A DNA stretch of 64,000 nucleotides from Streptomyces sp. MMBL 11-1 (GCF_028622875.1 NZ_CP117709.1:5397001-5461000), one strand, 5' to 3'. Shown: positions 39,253-50,566, counted from the first letter of the stretch. Numbers and translations: made by a program. Notes: generated by a model not told the origin, from the sequence alone.

Positions 39253-41748
39253 ATGTCCCACGTCGGCGTCCCGCGCGGGACGGTTCGAAAGCGCCGATCG
39301 CTCGCGCTCCTCACGACGGGGGTCCTCACGGTCCCGGTGCTGGCGGGCTGCAGCTCAGGCGGCGAGGAGACCTTCCGGAGCGCGCCCCAGGACATCGCCC
39401 CCGCCGCCCGCCACGCGGTCGCCGACGGTTCGACGGTGAACTGGGCGGTCGACGCGCTGCCGGCCACCTTCAACGCCTTCCAGGCGGACGCGGACAGCGC
39501 CACCACCCGGATCGCCGGGGCCCTGCTCCCGACGCTCTTCCCGATGGACAGGACAGGGCAGCCGAAGCTCAACCCGGACTACCTGGAGTCCGCGAAGATC
39601 ATCGAGCGCGAGCCGCAGCAGGTAGTGCTCTACAAACTCAACCAGCAGGCGGTGTGGAGCGACGGGAGGGAGATCGGGGCCCCCGACTTCGTCGCCCAGT
39701 GGCGGGCGCTCAGGGGCAAGGACTCCGCGTTCTGGACCGCCCGCAACGCCGGTTACGAGCGGATCGAGAAGATCGAGCGGGGCGCGGACGACCTCCAGGT
39801 GCGGGTCACGTTCTCCAAGCCGTACGCGGACTGGCGCTCGCTGTTCTCGCCGCTCTACCCGAAGGAGATCACCGGCTCGCCGGACGCCTTCAACGACGGC
39901 GCGCGCACCACCCTGAAGAACACCGCCGGGCCCTTCGTCCTGCGCGGCGTCAGCAAGTCGAAGGGCACCGTCACGCTGGCCCGCAACCCGCGCTGGTGGG
40001 GCGACAAGGCCAAACTGGACACGCTCGTCTTCCGGGCGGTCGCCACCGAGGACCGCACCCAGGCCCTCGCGAACGGCACGGTGGACGTCGCCGACATCGA
40101 CGCGGCCACCGCCGACCGCATCGCGCTCGCCCGCCGCGACCGGGGCGCCCATGGCCAGCCGCTCGCCCACGGCCCGGGCTCCGGGACCTCGCCCGCCGCG
40201 GCCCTGCGCTCCTGGGCCCTGGCGCACGGCTCCGACGAGAAGGCCGCGGAGATCGCGCAGGCCGCCCGGGAGAAGAACCGCAAGGCCGTCATCGCGTACA
40301 CCGCGGAGCAGAAGGCCCTGCGCGACTTCGAGGTCCGCAAGTCCCTGGAACCCGCCTACACGCAGCTCGCGCTGAACGGCGAGTCCGGCCCCCTCGCCGA
40401 CGACCGGGTCCGGCGGGCGGTGGCCCGCGCCCTGGACCGCGAGGAGCTGGCCCGCACGGTGCTGGGGCCGCTGGGCCTCCCCGCGGAGCCGCTCGGCAGC
40501 CACCTCGCCCTCGCGGGGCAGCCCGGCTACCAGGACGGCAGCGGGGCGCTCGGCGAACAGGACACCGAGGAGGCCCAGGCCCTGCTGGCGGACGCCGGGT
40601 GGACGCGGGGCGGCGCGGCGCAGCCGCCCAAGGACACCAAGGCGGGCAGCGAGGCGGAGAAGGAGAGCGGCAAGACCGACAAGGCCGATGAAACCGATAG
40701 GGGTGACAAGGCCGACAAGGGCGACGCCGGGGGCGCGAAGAGCGAAGCGGAGAAGAAGACCGCCGAGGGCGCGAAGGACGACAAGGACGCGAAGAGCGAG
40801 AAGGCCGGGCAGGGCACCGGGAAGAAGGCCGAGGACCCCGCGACGGCGGGCAAGAAGGCCGACCAGGCCTCCGAGGACGCCGAACGGACCTCCGAGGACA
40901 GCGCCGCCTCCCGCGACGAGGGCCTCTACATCGTCGGCGAGGACAACAAGCCCGGCGCCCCCGCCGCCGCGCGGCCCCCCTCCACCGGCGGCGCCTCCGC
41001 CGTCCACGTCCTCGCTCCCGCCCGGACGGCCGCCGTCCAGGGCGCGGCCCTGCTCCGCCAGGCCGGCGCCCTCGGTGAGGACGGCGCCGTCGCCGCCCAG
41101 GACAAGCAGCCCGGGGGAGCCGCCGGAGCGTACGCCCCCGTCGGCACCGCCGCTCCGGCGCCCGCCGCGGCCAAGGGGCAGCTCGGCAAGGACGGCAAGG
41201 CGCTGACCCTGCGCTTCGTGCTCCCCTCCGGGCCCGGCTCCCAGTCGCTGCGCAGCGTCGGCGACAGGATCGCGGTGATGCTGGAGAAGATCGGCATCGG
41301 CACGGAGATCATCAAGGTCCCCGACGAGAGCTACTTCAAGGACCACGTGGCCTCGGGCGTGTACGACCTGGCGCTCTACTCCTGGCCCGGCACCGCCTAC
41401 CCGGCCACCGACGGACGCCCGATCTACGCCAAGCCGGAGCCCGCCACCGACGGATCGCTCCTCGTCGAGCAGAATTACACCCGGGTCGGCACCGACCACA
41501 TCGACCAGCTCTTCGACCAGGCCGCCGCCGAACTCGACGAGAAGGCCGCGCGGGAGCTGATGAAGCAGGCGGACGCCCGGATCTGGGCCGCCGCCGGATC
41601 GATTCCGCTCTTCCAGCGCCCGCAGCTGGTCGCGGTCGACAAGAAGCTCGTGAACGTCGGGGCGTTCGGCTTCGCGGCCCCCCGGTACCAGGACATCGGG
41701 TTCAAGAACCGGCAAGCGGCGGGTTCCCCCGCAGACCGCAAGAAGTAG
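39253..41748 (+). CDS. family 5 ABC transporter substrate-binding lipoprotein with internal disordered insert
   Basis: 831 residues from ATG 39253 with GGAGG upstream. Lipobox VPVLAGCSSGG. It is a SBP_bac_5 (oligopeptide/monoacyl) binding protein: VNWAVDALPATFNAFQADADSATTRIAGALLPTLF, NQQAVWSDGREIGAPDFVAQW, ARALDREELARTVLGP, and the C-terminal lobe YDLALYSWPGTAYP, QLFDQAAAELDEKAARELMKQADARIW. From about 455 to 560 it is interrupted by a Lys/Asp/Glu-rich stretch, then a Pro/Ala-rich part to about 650, making it some 250 residues longer than usual. No permease or ATPase gene adjoins it, so it may feed one of the two complete systems downstream. Confidence 0.9.
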   Translation: MSHVGVPRGTVRKRRSLALLTTGVLTVPVLAGCSSGGEETFRSAPQDIAPAARHAVADGSTVNWAVDALPATFNAFQADADSATTRIAGALLPTLFPMDRTGQPKLNPDYLESAKIIEREPQQVVLYKLNQQAVWSDGREIGAPDFVAQWRALRGKDSAFWTARNAGYERIEKIERGADDLQVRVTFSKPYADWRSLFSPLYPKEITGSPDAFNDGARTTLKNTAGPFVLRGVSKSKGTVTLARNPRWWGDKAKLDTLVFRAVATEDRTQALANGTVDVADIDAATADRIALARRDRGAHGQPLAHGPGSGTSPAAALRSWALAHGSDEKAAEIAQAAREKNRKAVIAYTAEQKALRDFEVRKSLEPAYTQLALNGESGPLADDRVRRAVARALDREELARTVLGPLGLPAEPLGSHLALAGQPGYQDGSGALGEQDTEEAQALLADAGWTRGGAAQPPKDTKAGSEAEKESGKTDKADETDRGDKADKGDAGGAKSEAEKKTAEGAKDDKDAKSEKAGQGTGKKAEDPATAGKKADQASEDAERTSEDSAASRDEGLYIVGEDNKPGAPAAARPPSTGGASAVHVLAPARTAAVQGAALLRQAGALGEDGAVAAQDKQPGGAAGAYAPVGTAAPAPAAAKGQLGKDGKALTLRFVLPSGPGSQSLRSVGDRIAVMLEKIGIGTEIIKVPDESYFKDHVASGVYDLALYSWPGTAYPATDGRPIYAKPEPATDGSLLVEQNYTRVGTDHIDQLFDQAAAELDEKAARELMKQADARIWAAAGSIPLFQRPQLVAVDKKLVNVGAFGFAAPRYQDIGFKNRQAAGSPADRKK

Positions 41749-42114
41749 CGGCTAAATACCACACCCTCGCACCGCCAAGCTCAGATGCACCTCAAAACCC
41801 TTGCCCGCCGGTTCCGCCGGCGGGCAGGGTGGTGTCTGCCCTTGACCCGGGCCGTTCGTCGCTTCACCGCTCCTCACCCCCCCACAGCAGCGCCCGCATT
41901 CAGGCCACTGGATGGCCCGGAAGAACCTTGACACCGGCTGAATATTGCCTGAATCACACCGGAAGACCGCCTCTGCGGATCGGCCCGGGAGGCCCGGTGG
42001 GCCCAAGGCCCGTACGATGGGACGAGCCGTGGCGTGCCGCCCGGCGGGCGTACGAGGACTCGAAGACCGACTGAGACGCCTGATCCCACGATCTGAGAGA
42101 AGCGCAAGCCACCC
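41749..42114. other. intergenic region upstream of typA
   Basis: 366 bp with no gene. A terminator stem-loop lies at 41802-41826. A TTGACA at 41928-41933 lacks a good -10 at 17 bp; TACGAT at 42013-42018 is a plausible -10 for typA. A ribosome site GAGAGAAG lies near 42098. Confidence 0.5.
41802..41826 (+). terminator. terminator after the binding-protein gene
   Basis: TGCCCGCCGG (41802-41811) pairs with CCGGCGGGCA (41817-41826), and the stem extends outward by a wobble and two C-G pairs. Confidence 0.7.
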
Positions 42115-43989
<1,875 letters not shown>

Positions 43990-44032
43990 CACGGGCCGTA
44001 CGGCTGACACGTGGCCCCACGGGGGCCTGAGG

Positions 44033-44067
44033 ACCGCCCGGACGCCCCTGGAGGGCTTCCGGGCGGT
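44033..44067 (+). terminator. first terminator after typA
   Basis: ACCGCCCGGA (44033-44042) pairs perfectly with TCCGGGCGGT (44058-44067), 44 nt past the typA stop, followed by TTCC. Confidence 0.75.
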
Positions 44068-44190
44068 TCCGTGTGCCCGGCCGGGGAGCCCGCGGGGAGT
44101 CCCAGGAGCCCCGCGATCCCCGGAGCCGCACACTCCGTATGCAAAGACCCCCCGCGCCCGCCGGACGGTCCGTCAGCACGGGCATTGACA

Positions 44191-44233
44191 GAAGGCCCGG
44201 CCTGCCACGGACACTGTGGTGGGCCGGGCCTTC
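44191..44233 (+). terminator. second terminator, with T-run
   Basis: GAAGGCCCGGCC (44191-44202) pairs with GGCCGGGCCTTC (44222-44233); an inner CCAC/GTGG pair extends the stem. CTCTTTTTC at 44240-44248 supplies the T-run, unusual in such GC-rich DNA. It shields the peptide ABC operon from typA read-through. Confidence 0.88.
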
Positions 44234-44257
44234 GTCAATCTCTTTTTCTGACCAAGG

Positions 44258-44347
44258 TGTCCGGATATCGGGGGTCGCTCTCCGGAACATGTGTTAACAG
44301 TCCGTTTCGGGCGTGTCTGTCTGGGATCGCTTTGTCCGGATTTCGGG
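44258..44347. repeat. two 15-bp direct repeats upstream of the peptide ABC operon
   Basis: TGTCCGGATATCGGG (44258-44272) and TGTCCGGATTTCGGG (44333-44347) differ at one base and start 75 bp apart, about seven helical turns. A weaker relative, TCCGTTTCGGG, lies at 44301-44311. Candidate regulator-binding sites. Confidence 0.5.
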
Positions 44348-44574
44348 CACGCAGAGGGTGCTGATGTTGTCAAACCGAGACCCTTTAAGTGTGGTTTACA
44401 GCCCGGCCGTACTCAATAGTTGGCTCCATTGAGCTCGGGTCAATGGGTCACGCACTGTGGGGAGTGCCGACTCACGAGCACACTCGGGGCACTGAACGAT
44501 CACCGTCAGGGGTGTCGGTGAATCTCTCCAGTGCCCCTCTTGTAGTCAAAAGTGGACTCATGAGGAGGAAACCC

Positions 44575-46194
44575 ATGCGCGGTGCCAAGAGCGCCAAGTG
44601 GGTCGCGGGAGCGGCCGTCATCGCCCTGGCCGCGACTGCCTGTGGCGGAAGCGACAGCAGCGACGAAGGCAAGAAGAACACGTCGGGCCAGCCCGCCGGT
44701 TACGTCTCGATCGACGTCGGTGAGCCTCAGAAGCCTCTGATGCCGGCCGACACGAACGAGACCAACGGCTCCTACGTCATCCAGTCGCTGTTCACCCAGC
44801 TGCTGGACTTCGACGACAAGGGCGAGATCGTTCTCACGAACGCCGAGTCCGTCGAGACCGAGGACTCCAAGACGTGGACCGTCAAGCTCAAGGCCGGCTG
44901 GAAGTTCCACAACGGTGAGGCCGTGACCGCGCAGTCGTACATCGACGCGTGGAACTGGTACGCCAACGTCGAGAACAAGCAGCAGAACGCGTTCTGGTTC
45001 TCCGACATCAAGGGCTACGAGGACGTCCACCCCGAGAAGGGTGCGCCCAAGGGCAAGGAGATGTCCGGCCTGAAGGCCGTGGACGACACCACGTTCACGA
45101 TCGAGCTGGCGGAGAAGGTTCCGTACTTCAACTACAAGCTCGGCTACGCGACGTTCGCGCCGCTGCCCAAGGTCTTCTACGACGACCCGAAGGCGTTCGG
45201 CAAGAAGCCGATCGGCAACGGCCCGTACACGTTCGAGAAGTGGACCCACAAGAAGCTCATCCAGGTCAAGGCCTGGGACGAGTACCAGGGCCCGAACAAG
45301 GCTGCCAACAAGGGCATCCAGTTCAAGAACTACTCGACCGTCGAGGCCGCGTACACCGACCTCGTCTCCGGCAACCTGGACATGATCCGTCAGGTCGGCC
45401 CGCGTGACCTCCCGAAGTACAAGACGGACCTCGGTGACGGCGCGATCGACCAGCCGTACGCGGCGATCCAGACGCTGGTCCCGGCGTTCTACTCGAAGTC
45501 GTTCAAGGACATCGACCCCAAGGTCCTCCAGGGTCTGTCCATGGCGATCGACCGTGACACCATCACGAAGACCGTCCTGAACGGCACCCGCATCCCGGCG
45601 ACGAGCTTCACGCCCCCGCAGGTCAAGGGCAACCAGACGCTCAAGTCGGACATCCTGAAGTTCAACCCGGCCAAGGCCAAGGAGCTCATCAAGGAGGGCG
45701 GCGGTGTTCCGGAGAACAAGATCTCGATCCAGTACAACGCCGACGGTGGGCACAAGGAGTGGGTGACCGCTGTCTGCGAGTCCATCCGCAACGCCACCGG
45801 GGTCGAGTGCGTGGGCGACGCCAAGCCGGACTTCCCGACCGACCTCGAAGCGCGTGACAACAACGAGGTCAAGGGCTTCTACCGCGGTGGCTGGGTGGCC
45901 GACTACCCCGTCAACGTGAACTTCCTCAAGGAGCTCTACCACTCCAAGGCTGAGTCGAACAACGGTCGGTTCGCCGACAAGGAGATCGACGAGCTGATGG
46001 CGAAGGGTGACAAGGCCGACTCGCTCGAGGCCTCCGTCGCCGCCTACCAGGAGGTCGAGAACGCCCTGGTGGAGAAGATGCCGGCCATCCCGCTCTGGTA
46101 CTACGCCATCAACGGCGGCCACGGCAAGAACGTCGACAACGTCAAGGTCGACTTCCACGGTGACCTCGAACTGACCGGCGTCACCACCAAGTAA
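44575..46194 (+). CDS. peptide ABC transporter substrate-binding lipoprotein, operon 1
   Basis: 539 residues. ATG 44575 is used because GAGGAGGA sits at 44562-44569; an upstream ATG at 44560 overlaps that site. Lipobox ALAATACGGS. SBP_bac_5 fold: VSIDVGEPQKPLMPADTNETNGSYVIQSLFTQLLDFDDKGEI, KLKAGWKFHNGEAVTAQSYIDAWNW, GNGPYTFEKWTHKKLIQVKAWDEYQG, LQGLSMAIDRDTITKTVLNG, and a C-terminal RGGWVADYPVNVNFLKELYHS. It captures oligopeptides outside the membrane for the permeases encoded next. A strong stem-loop follows before the permease genes. Confidence 0.95.
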   Translation: MRGAKSAKWVAGAAVIALAATACGGSDSSDEGKKNTSGQPAGYVSIDVGEPQKPLMPADTNETNGSYVIQSLFTQLLDFDDKGEIVLTNAESVETEDSKTWTVKLKAGWKFHNGEAVTAQSYIDAWNWYANVENKQQNAFWFSDIKGYEDVHPEKGAPKGKEMSGLKAVDDTTFTIELAEKVPYFNYKLGYATFAPLPKVFYDDPKAFGKKPIGNGPYTFEKWTHKKLIQVKAWDEYQGPNKAANKGIQFKNYSTVEAAYTDLVSGNLDMIRQVGPRDLPKYKTDLGDGAIDQPYAAIQTLVPAFYSKSFKDIDPKVLQGLSMAIDRDTITKTVLNGTRIPATSFTPPQVKGNQTLKSDILKFNPAKAKELIKEGGGVPENKISIQYNADGGHKEWVTAVCESIRNATGVECVGDAKPDFPTDLEARDNNEVKGFYRGGWVADYPVNVNFLKELYHSKAESNNGRFADKEIDELMAKGDKADSLEASVAAYQEVENALVEKMPAIPLWYYAINGGHGKNVDNVKVDFHGDLELTGVTTK

Positions 46195-46256
46195 CGCCTG
46201 CGGGTCATTCCCCAACTGGCCGTCATCCGCCCGTGCTGCCCCTCAGCACGGTCGGA

Positions 46257-46296
46257 GGCGCGGGGGCCGTCTCTGCGAAGAGGCGGCCCCCGCGCC
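46257..46296 (+). promoter_or_regulatory. intra-operon stem-loop after lipoprotein gene 1
   Basis: A perfect 13-bp inverted repeat (GGCGCGGGGGCCG at 46257-46269 with its complement at 46284-46296) lies between the binding protein and the permeases. Such hairpins keep the binding-protein mRNA abundant and lower downstream expression. The second operon has the same element at the same place. Confidence 0.75.
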
Positions 46297-46322
46297 GCAG
46301 TTATCCCCACACGGAGGCACCC

Positions 46323-47252
46323 ATGGGGCGCTATGTCGCACGACGACTGCTCCAGATGATCCCGGTCTTCCTCGGGTCGACCCTGCTGGTCTTCCTGATG
46401 ATGTACGCACTGCCCGGCGACCCCGTCAGAGCGCTTGCCGGTGAACAGCACGCAGACCCGGCACAGATCGCGTCGATGAAGGCGGATCTGGGCCTGGACC
46501 AGCCGATCTGGCAGCAGTATTTGAACTATCTCGGCAATCTCTTCCAGGGGGACCTCGGCACCACGATCGGAACGCAGCGTCCGGTCGCCGACGTCATCGC
46601 CGATGCCTACCCGATCACCGTCAGACTGGCGATCTTCGCCTTCGTCTTCACGGTCGTCGCCGGGATCTCGCTCGGCATCATCGCGGGTCTGAAGGCCGAG
46701 TCCCTCCGGGACCGAGGCCTGCTCGGACTGACCCTGGTGCTGATCTCCATGCCGTCCTTCGTGCTGGGCTTCCTCGTCCAGTATTTCTTCGCGTTCCAGC
46801 TGGGCATCGCCAAGCCGAACGTGAGTCTCGAACCGACGAACAGCGAGTTGCTCATGCCGGCCGTGGTGCTGGCGTCCCTGTCACTCGCCTACGTGGCCCG
46901 CCTCACCCGTACCTCGGTCGCGGAGAACATCCGCGCCGACTACATGCGTACGGCCGTCGCCAAGGGCCTGCCGCGCCGCCGCGTCATCGGCGTCCACCTG
47001 ATGCGCAACTCGCTCATCCCGGTCGTCACCTTCCTCGGCACCGACATCGGCGCCCTGATGGGCGGCGCGATCGTGACCGAGGGCATCTTCAACATCAAGG
47101 GCGTCGGATCGCTCGTCTTCGAGGCCCTCAGCAAGCGTGAGGGCGCCACCGTCGTCGGCGTCGTGACGCTGCTCGTGGTCGTTTATCTCGTCGCCAGCCT
47201 GCTCGTCGACCTGCTCTACGCGGTCCTGGACCCGAGGATCCGGTATGCCTGA
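46323..47252 (+). CDS. peptide ABC transporter permease, DppB/OppB type, operon 1
   Basis: 309 residues with six membrane helices. GRYVARRLLQMIPVFLGSTLLVFLMMYALPGDPV is the standard OppB start, and the EAA loop reads DYMRTAVAKGLPRRRVIGVHLMRNSLIPVVTFLG. It overlaps the next gene by 8 nt. It forms the channel with the OppC-type partner. Confidence 0.96.
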   Translation: MGRYVARRLLQMIPVFLGSTLLVFLMMYALPGDPVRALAGEQHADPAQIASMKADLGLDQPIWQQYLNYLGNLFQGDLGTTIGTQRPVADVIADAYPITVRLAIFAFVFTVVAGISLGIIAGLKAESLRDRGLLGLTLVLISMPSFVLGFLVQYFFAFQLGIAKPNVSLEPTNSELLMPAVVLASLSLAYVARLTRTSVAENIRADYMRTAVAKGLPRRRVIGVHLMRNSLIPVVTFLGTDIGALMGGAIVTEGIFNIKGVGSLVFEALSKREGATVVGVVTLLVVVYLVASLLVDLLYAVLDPRIRYA

Positions 47253-48198
47253 CACCACCGCACTCAAGAGCACCGACGCTCCGGTCACGGCCGCCGACGC
47301 GCCGCCCGCCACGGACGCCGGGCCCGCGCCCGGCAAGCCGCGCAGCCTCTGGTCGGACGCCTGGCACGACCTGCGCCGCAACCCGCTCTTCATCATCTCG
47401 ATGGTGCTGATCCTGCTGCTCGCCACCATGGCGATCTTCCCGAGCCTGTTCACCAGTGCCTCGCCGCGGGACGCCAACCTGGCCGAGCACTACCTCCAGC
47501 ACCCGAAGTGGGGCAACTTCTTCGCCCCCGACTGGCTCGGCTACGACGTCCAGGGACGCTCGATCTACGCGCGGGTCGTCTACGGCGCCCGCGCCTCGAT
47601 CACCGTCGGCGTGGTCGTGACCCTCGCGGTCACCGTCACCGGCCTGGTCATCGGCATGCTCGCCGGTTACTTCGGCGGCTGGATCGACACGATCCTGTCC
47701 CGGATCACCGACGTCTTCTTCGGTGTCCCCTTCATCGTCGGCGCCATGGTCATCCTGACCACCTTCGAGAAGCGCTCGGTGTGGGTCGTCATCCTGTCGA
47801 TGGCCTTCCTCGGCTGGACGTCGATCGCCCGTGTCGCCCGCGGCTCGGTCATCACGATCAAGCAGGCCGACTACGTGGTCGCCGCCAAGGCGCTCGGCGC
47901 CTCCACCACCCGGATCCTGACGCGGCACATCCTGCCGAACGCCATCGCCCCGGTGATCGTGGTCGCCACCATCGCGCTCGGCGGGTACATCGCCGCCGAG
48001 GCCACCCTGTCGTTCCTCGGTATCGGCCTCGCCGAACCGACGGTCTCGTGGGGCATCGATGTGTCCGCTGCGAAGGACCAGCTGCGCAACGCTCCGTACG
48101 TCCTGATCATCCCCTCGGTGATGGTCTCGGTCACGGTGCTGTCCTTCCTGATGTTCGGCGATGCGGTCCGCAACGCCCTCGACCCCAAGATGCGCTGA
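47245..48198 (+). CDS. peptide ABC transporter permease, DppC/OppC type, operon 1
   Basis: 317 residues. A soluble N-terminus of about 45 residues ending KPRSLWSDAWHDLRRNPLFIISM is followed by six helices. The EAA loop reads DYVVAAKALGASTTRILTRHILPNAIAPVIVVATIALG. The WSDAW motif recurs in the second operon's partner. Confidence 0.96.
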   Translation: MPDTTALKSTDAPVTAADAPPATDAGPAPGKPRSLWSDAWHDLRRNPLFIISMVLILLLATMAIFPSLFTSASPRDANLAEHYLQHPKWGNFFAPDWLGYDVQGRSIYARVVYGARASITVGVVVTLAVTVTGLVIGMLAGYFGGWIDTILSRITDVFFGVPFIVGAMVILTTFEKRSVWVVILSMAFLGWTSIARVARGSVITIKQADYVVAAKALGASTTRILTRHILPNAIAPVIVVATIALGGYIAAEATLSFLGIGLAEPTVSWGIDVSAAKDQLRNAPYVLIIPSVMVSVTVLSFLMFGDAVRNALDPKMR

Positions 48199-48209
48199 GG
48201 GAGGCGTTC

Positions 48210-49268
48210 GTGACCACCATCGACAAGACGGCTCACGTCCCCGCACCGCGGGAGTCCGTGAGTGGCGACGGTCCACTGCTCGACGTCCGTGACCTGCACG
48301 TGGAGTTCCACACCCGCGACGGTGTGGCCAAGGCGGTCAACGGTGTGAACTACACCGTCAGCGCCGGCGAGACGCTCGCCGTCCTCGGCGAGTCCGGCTC
48401 CGGCAAGTCCGTGACCGCGCAGACCATCATGGGCATCCTCGACATGCCGCCCGGGAAGATCACGCAGGGCGAGATCCTCTTCCGCGGTCAGGACATGCTG
48501 AAGATGTCCAACGAGGAGCGCCGGAAGATCCGCGGCCGCAAGATCGCGATGATCTTCCAGGACGCGCTGTCCTCGCTGAACCCGGTCCTCTCCGTCGGCT
48601 ACCAGCTCGGCGAGATGTTCCGGGTGCACCAGGGCCTCTCCAAGAAGGAGGCCAAGGCCAAGTCCATCGAGCTGATGGACCAGGTCAAGATCCCGGCGGC
48701 GGCGGCCCGTATCTCGGACTTCCCGCACCAGTTCTCCGGCGGTATGCGCCAGCGCATCATGATCGCCATGGCGCTGGCCCTGGAGCCGGACCTGATCATC
48801 GCCGACGAGCCGACCACCGCGCTCGACGTGACGGTGCAGGCCCAGGTCATGGACCTGCTGGCCGAGCTCCAGCGCGAGTACAACATGGGTCTGATCCTGA
48901 TCACCCACGACCTCGGCGTCGTCGCCGACGTCGCGGACAAGATCGCCGTGATGTACGCGGGCCGGATCGTGGAGACGGCCCCGGTCGGCGAGCTGTACAG
49001 CCGCCCGGCCCACCCGTACACCAAGGGACTGCTGGACTCGATCCCGCGCCTGGACCAGAAGGGCCAGGAGCTCTACGCGATCAAGGGCCTGCCGCCCAAC
49101 CTCACGCGTATCCCCGCGGGCTGTGCCTTCAGCCCGCGCTGCCCCCAGGCACAGGACATCTGCCGCACCGACGTCCCGCCGCTCGCCCCGGTGACCGAGC
49201 AGGACGGCCTGGAGCTCGTCGGCCGCGGCAGCGCGTGCCACTTCTGGAAGGAGACGATCCATGGCTGA
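48210..49268 (+). CDS. peptide ABC transporter ATPase, DppD/OppD type, operon 1
   Basis: 352 residues from GTG 48210 with GGGAGG upstream. Walker [13 protein letters not shown]-loop [10 protein letters not shown], signature [15 protein letters not shown], Walker [14 protein letters not shown], switch His in ITHDLG. The oligopeptide-type C-terminal extension ([25 protein letters not shown]) has Cys residues that may bind an iron-sulfur cluster, as in other OppD proteins. Overlaps the next gene by 8 nt. Confidence 0.97.
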   Translation: MTTIDKTAHVPAPRESVSGDGPLLDVRDLHVEFHTRDGVAKAVNGVNYTVSAGETLAVLGESGSGKSVTAQTIMGILDMPPGKITQGEILFRGQDMLKMSNEERRKIRGRKIAMIFQDALSSLNPVLSVGYQLGEMFRVHQGLSKKEAKAKSIELMDQVKIPAAAARISDFPHQFSGGMRQRIMIAMALALEPDLIIADEPTTALDVTVQAQVMDLLAELQREYNMGLILITHDLGVVADVADKIAVMYAGRIVETAPVGELYSRPAHPYTKGLLDSIPRLDQKGQELYAIKGLPPNLTRIPAGCAFSPRCPQAQDICRTDVPPLAPVTEQDGLELVGRGSACHFWKETIHG

Positions 49269-50403
49269 GCTCAAGAAGGAGCCCGTGGACGCCACCCCGA
49301 ACGTCTCCGACGTGGAGACCGTGGACGCCGCGACCGAGGCGGAGGCCGTATCCGCCATCGACGCGCCCGTCAGCCAGGGCGAGCCGATCCTCCAGGTGCG
49401 CAACCTCGTCAAGCACTTCCCGCTGACGCAGGGCATCCTCTTCAAGAAGCAGATCGGCGCGGTCAAGGCCGTCGACGGGATCTCCTTCGACCTGTACGCC
49501 GGTGAGACCCTGGGCATCGTGGGGGAGTCCGGCTGTGGCAAGTCCACGGTCGCCAAGCTCCTGATGACGCTGGAGCGGGCCACCGCCGGTGAGGTCTTCT
49601 ACAAGGGCCAGGACATCACCAAGCTGTCGGGCCGGGCGCTGAAGGCCGTGCGCCGCAACATCCAGATGGTGTTCCAGGACCCGTACACCTCGCTGAACCC
49701 GCGGATGACGGTCGGCGACATCATCGGGGAGACCTTCGAGATCCACCCCGAGGTGGCCCCGAAGGGCGACCGGCGCCGCCGCGTCCAGGAGCTCCTGGAC
49801 GTCGTCGGGCTGAACCCGGAGTACATCAACCGGTACCCGCACCAGTTCTCCGGCGGTCAGCGCCAGCGCATCGGCATCGCCCGCGGCCTCGCGCTCAACC
49901 CGGAGATCATCATCTGCGACGAGCCGGTCTCCGCGCTCGACGTGTCGGTGCAGGCGCAGGTCATCAACCTGATGGAGAAGCTCCAGGACGAGTTCAACCT
50001 GTCCTACGTCTTCATCGCGCACGACCTGTCCATCGTCCGCCACATCTCCGACCGGGTCGGTGTGATGTACCTCGGCAAGATGGCCGAGATCGGCACGGAC
50101 ACGGAGATCTACGACCACCCGACGCACCCCTACACCCAGGCGCTGCTGTCGGCGGTCCCGGTCCCCGACCCGTCGGCCCGCGAGGGACGCGACCGGATCA
50201 TCCTGACCGGTGACGTTCCGTCGCCGGCGAACCCGCCCTCCGGCTGCCGCTTCCGTACCCGGTGCTGGAAGGCGGAGGAGCGCTGCGCGACGGAGGAGCC
50301 CCTGCTGGCGATCCCCGAGCGCTTCGTCGCGGGGACCACGCCCGCCACGCACGAGTCGGCGTGCCACTTCGCCGAGGAGCGTGACGTCGTCCACGCGGCG
50401 TGA
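49261..50403 (+). CDS. peptide ABC transporter ATPase, DppF/OppF type, operon 1
   Basis: 380 residues. An acidic N-terminal tail of about 40 residues precedes the ABC domain. Walker [14 protein letters not shown], signature [15 protein letters not shown], Walker [14 protein letters not shown], switch IAHDLSIV, and the C-terminal [21 protein letters not shown] 111-bp stretch (49621-49731) is identical to the paralogue in operon 2. Confidence 0.97.
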   Translation: MAELKKEPVDATPNVSDVETVDAATEAEAVSAIDAPVSQGEPILQVRNLVKHFPLTQGILFKKQIGAVKAVDGISFDLYAGETLGIVGESGCGKSTVAKLLMTLERATAGEVFYKGQDITKLSGRALKAVRRNIQMVFQDPYTSLNPRMTVGDIIGETFEIHPEVAPKGDRRRRVQELLDVVGLNPEYINRYPHQFSGGQRQRIGIARGLALNPEIIICDEPVSALDVSVQAQVINLMEKLQDEFNLSYVFIAHDLSIVRHISDRVGVMYLGKMAEIGTDTEIYDHPTHPYTQALLSAVPVPDPSAREGRDRIILTGDVPSPANPPSGCRFRTRCWKAEERCATEEPLLAIPERFVAGTTPATHESACHFAEERDVVHAA

Positions 50404-50426
50404 CCGTTTCCGGTTCCTGAACGGCA

Positions 50427-50457
50427 GATGCCCGGTCCCCGCGAGGGGCCGGGCATC
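50427..50457 (+). terminator. terminator of peptide ABC operon 1
   Basis: GATGCCCGG (50427-50435) pairs with CCGGGCATC (50449-50457), with an inner CCCC/GGGG and one bulged T, loop GCGA. It lies 24 nt past the last stop codon. Confidence 0.82.
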
Positions 50458-50566
50458 GTCGCGTCTGCCCGCGTTCCTGCCCGTACGGGGTAAGCCCGCA
50501 TGCGGTACATGGGGTTATGAGGTGATATGAGGCATTGAGCTACTCGATGACTCTAGGAGGCACTTC

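Larger units (their letters stand above)
43990..44574. other. long regulatory region between typA and the first peptide ABC operon
   Basis: 585 bp with no gene. It holds two terminators (44033-44067, 44191-44233), a pair of 15-bp direct repeats (44258-44272, 44333-44347) and a leader of at least 200 bp before the lipoprotein gene, with the ribosome site GAGGAGGA at 44562-44569. Confidence 0.6.

Noticed and set aside
41928-41956. TTGACA-based promoter upstream of typA
   Set aside because: The -35 is perfect but the hexamer 17 bp on (GAATCA) is a poor -10; TACGAT at 42013 is the better candidate.
44575-50403. Assigning bldK gene symbols to the first peptide ABC operon
   Set aside because: The neighbourhood suggests it, but two paralogous operons are present and my memory of the bldK gene order does not match well enough to choose.
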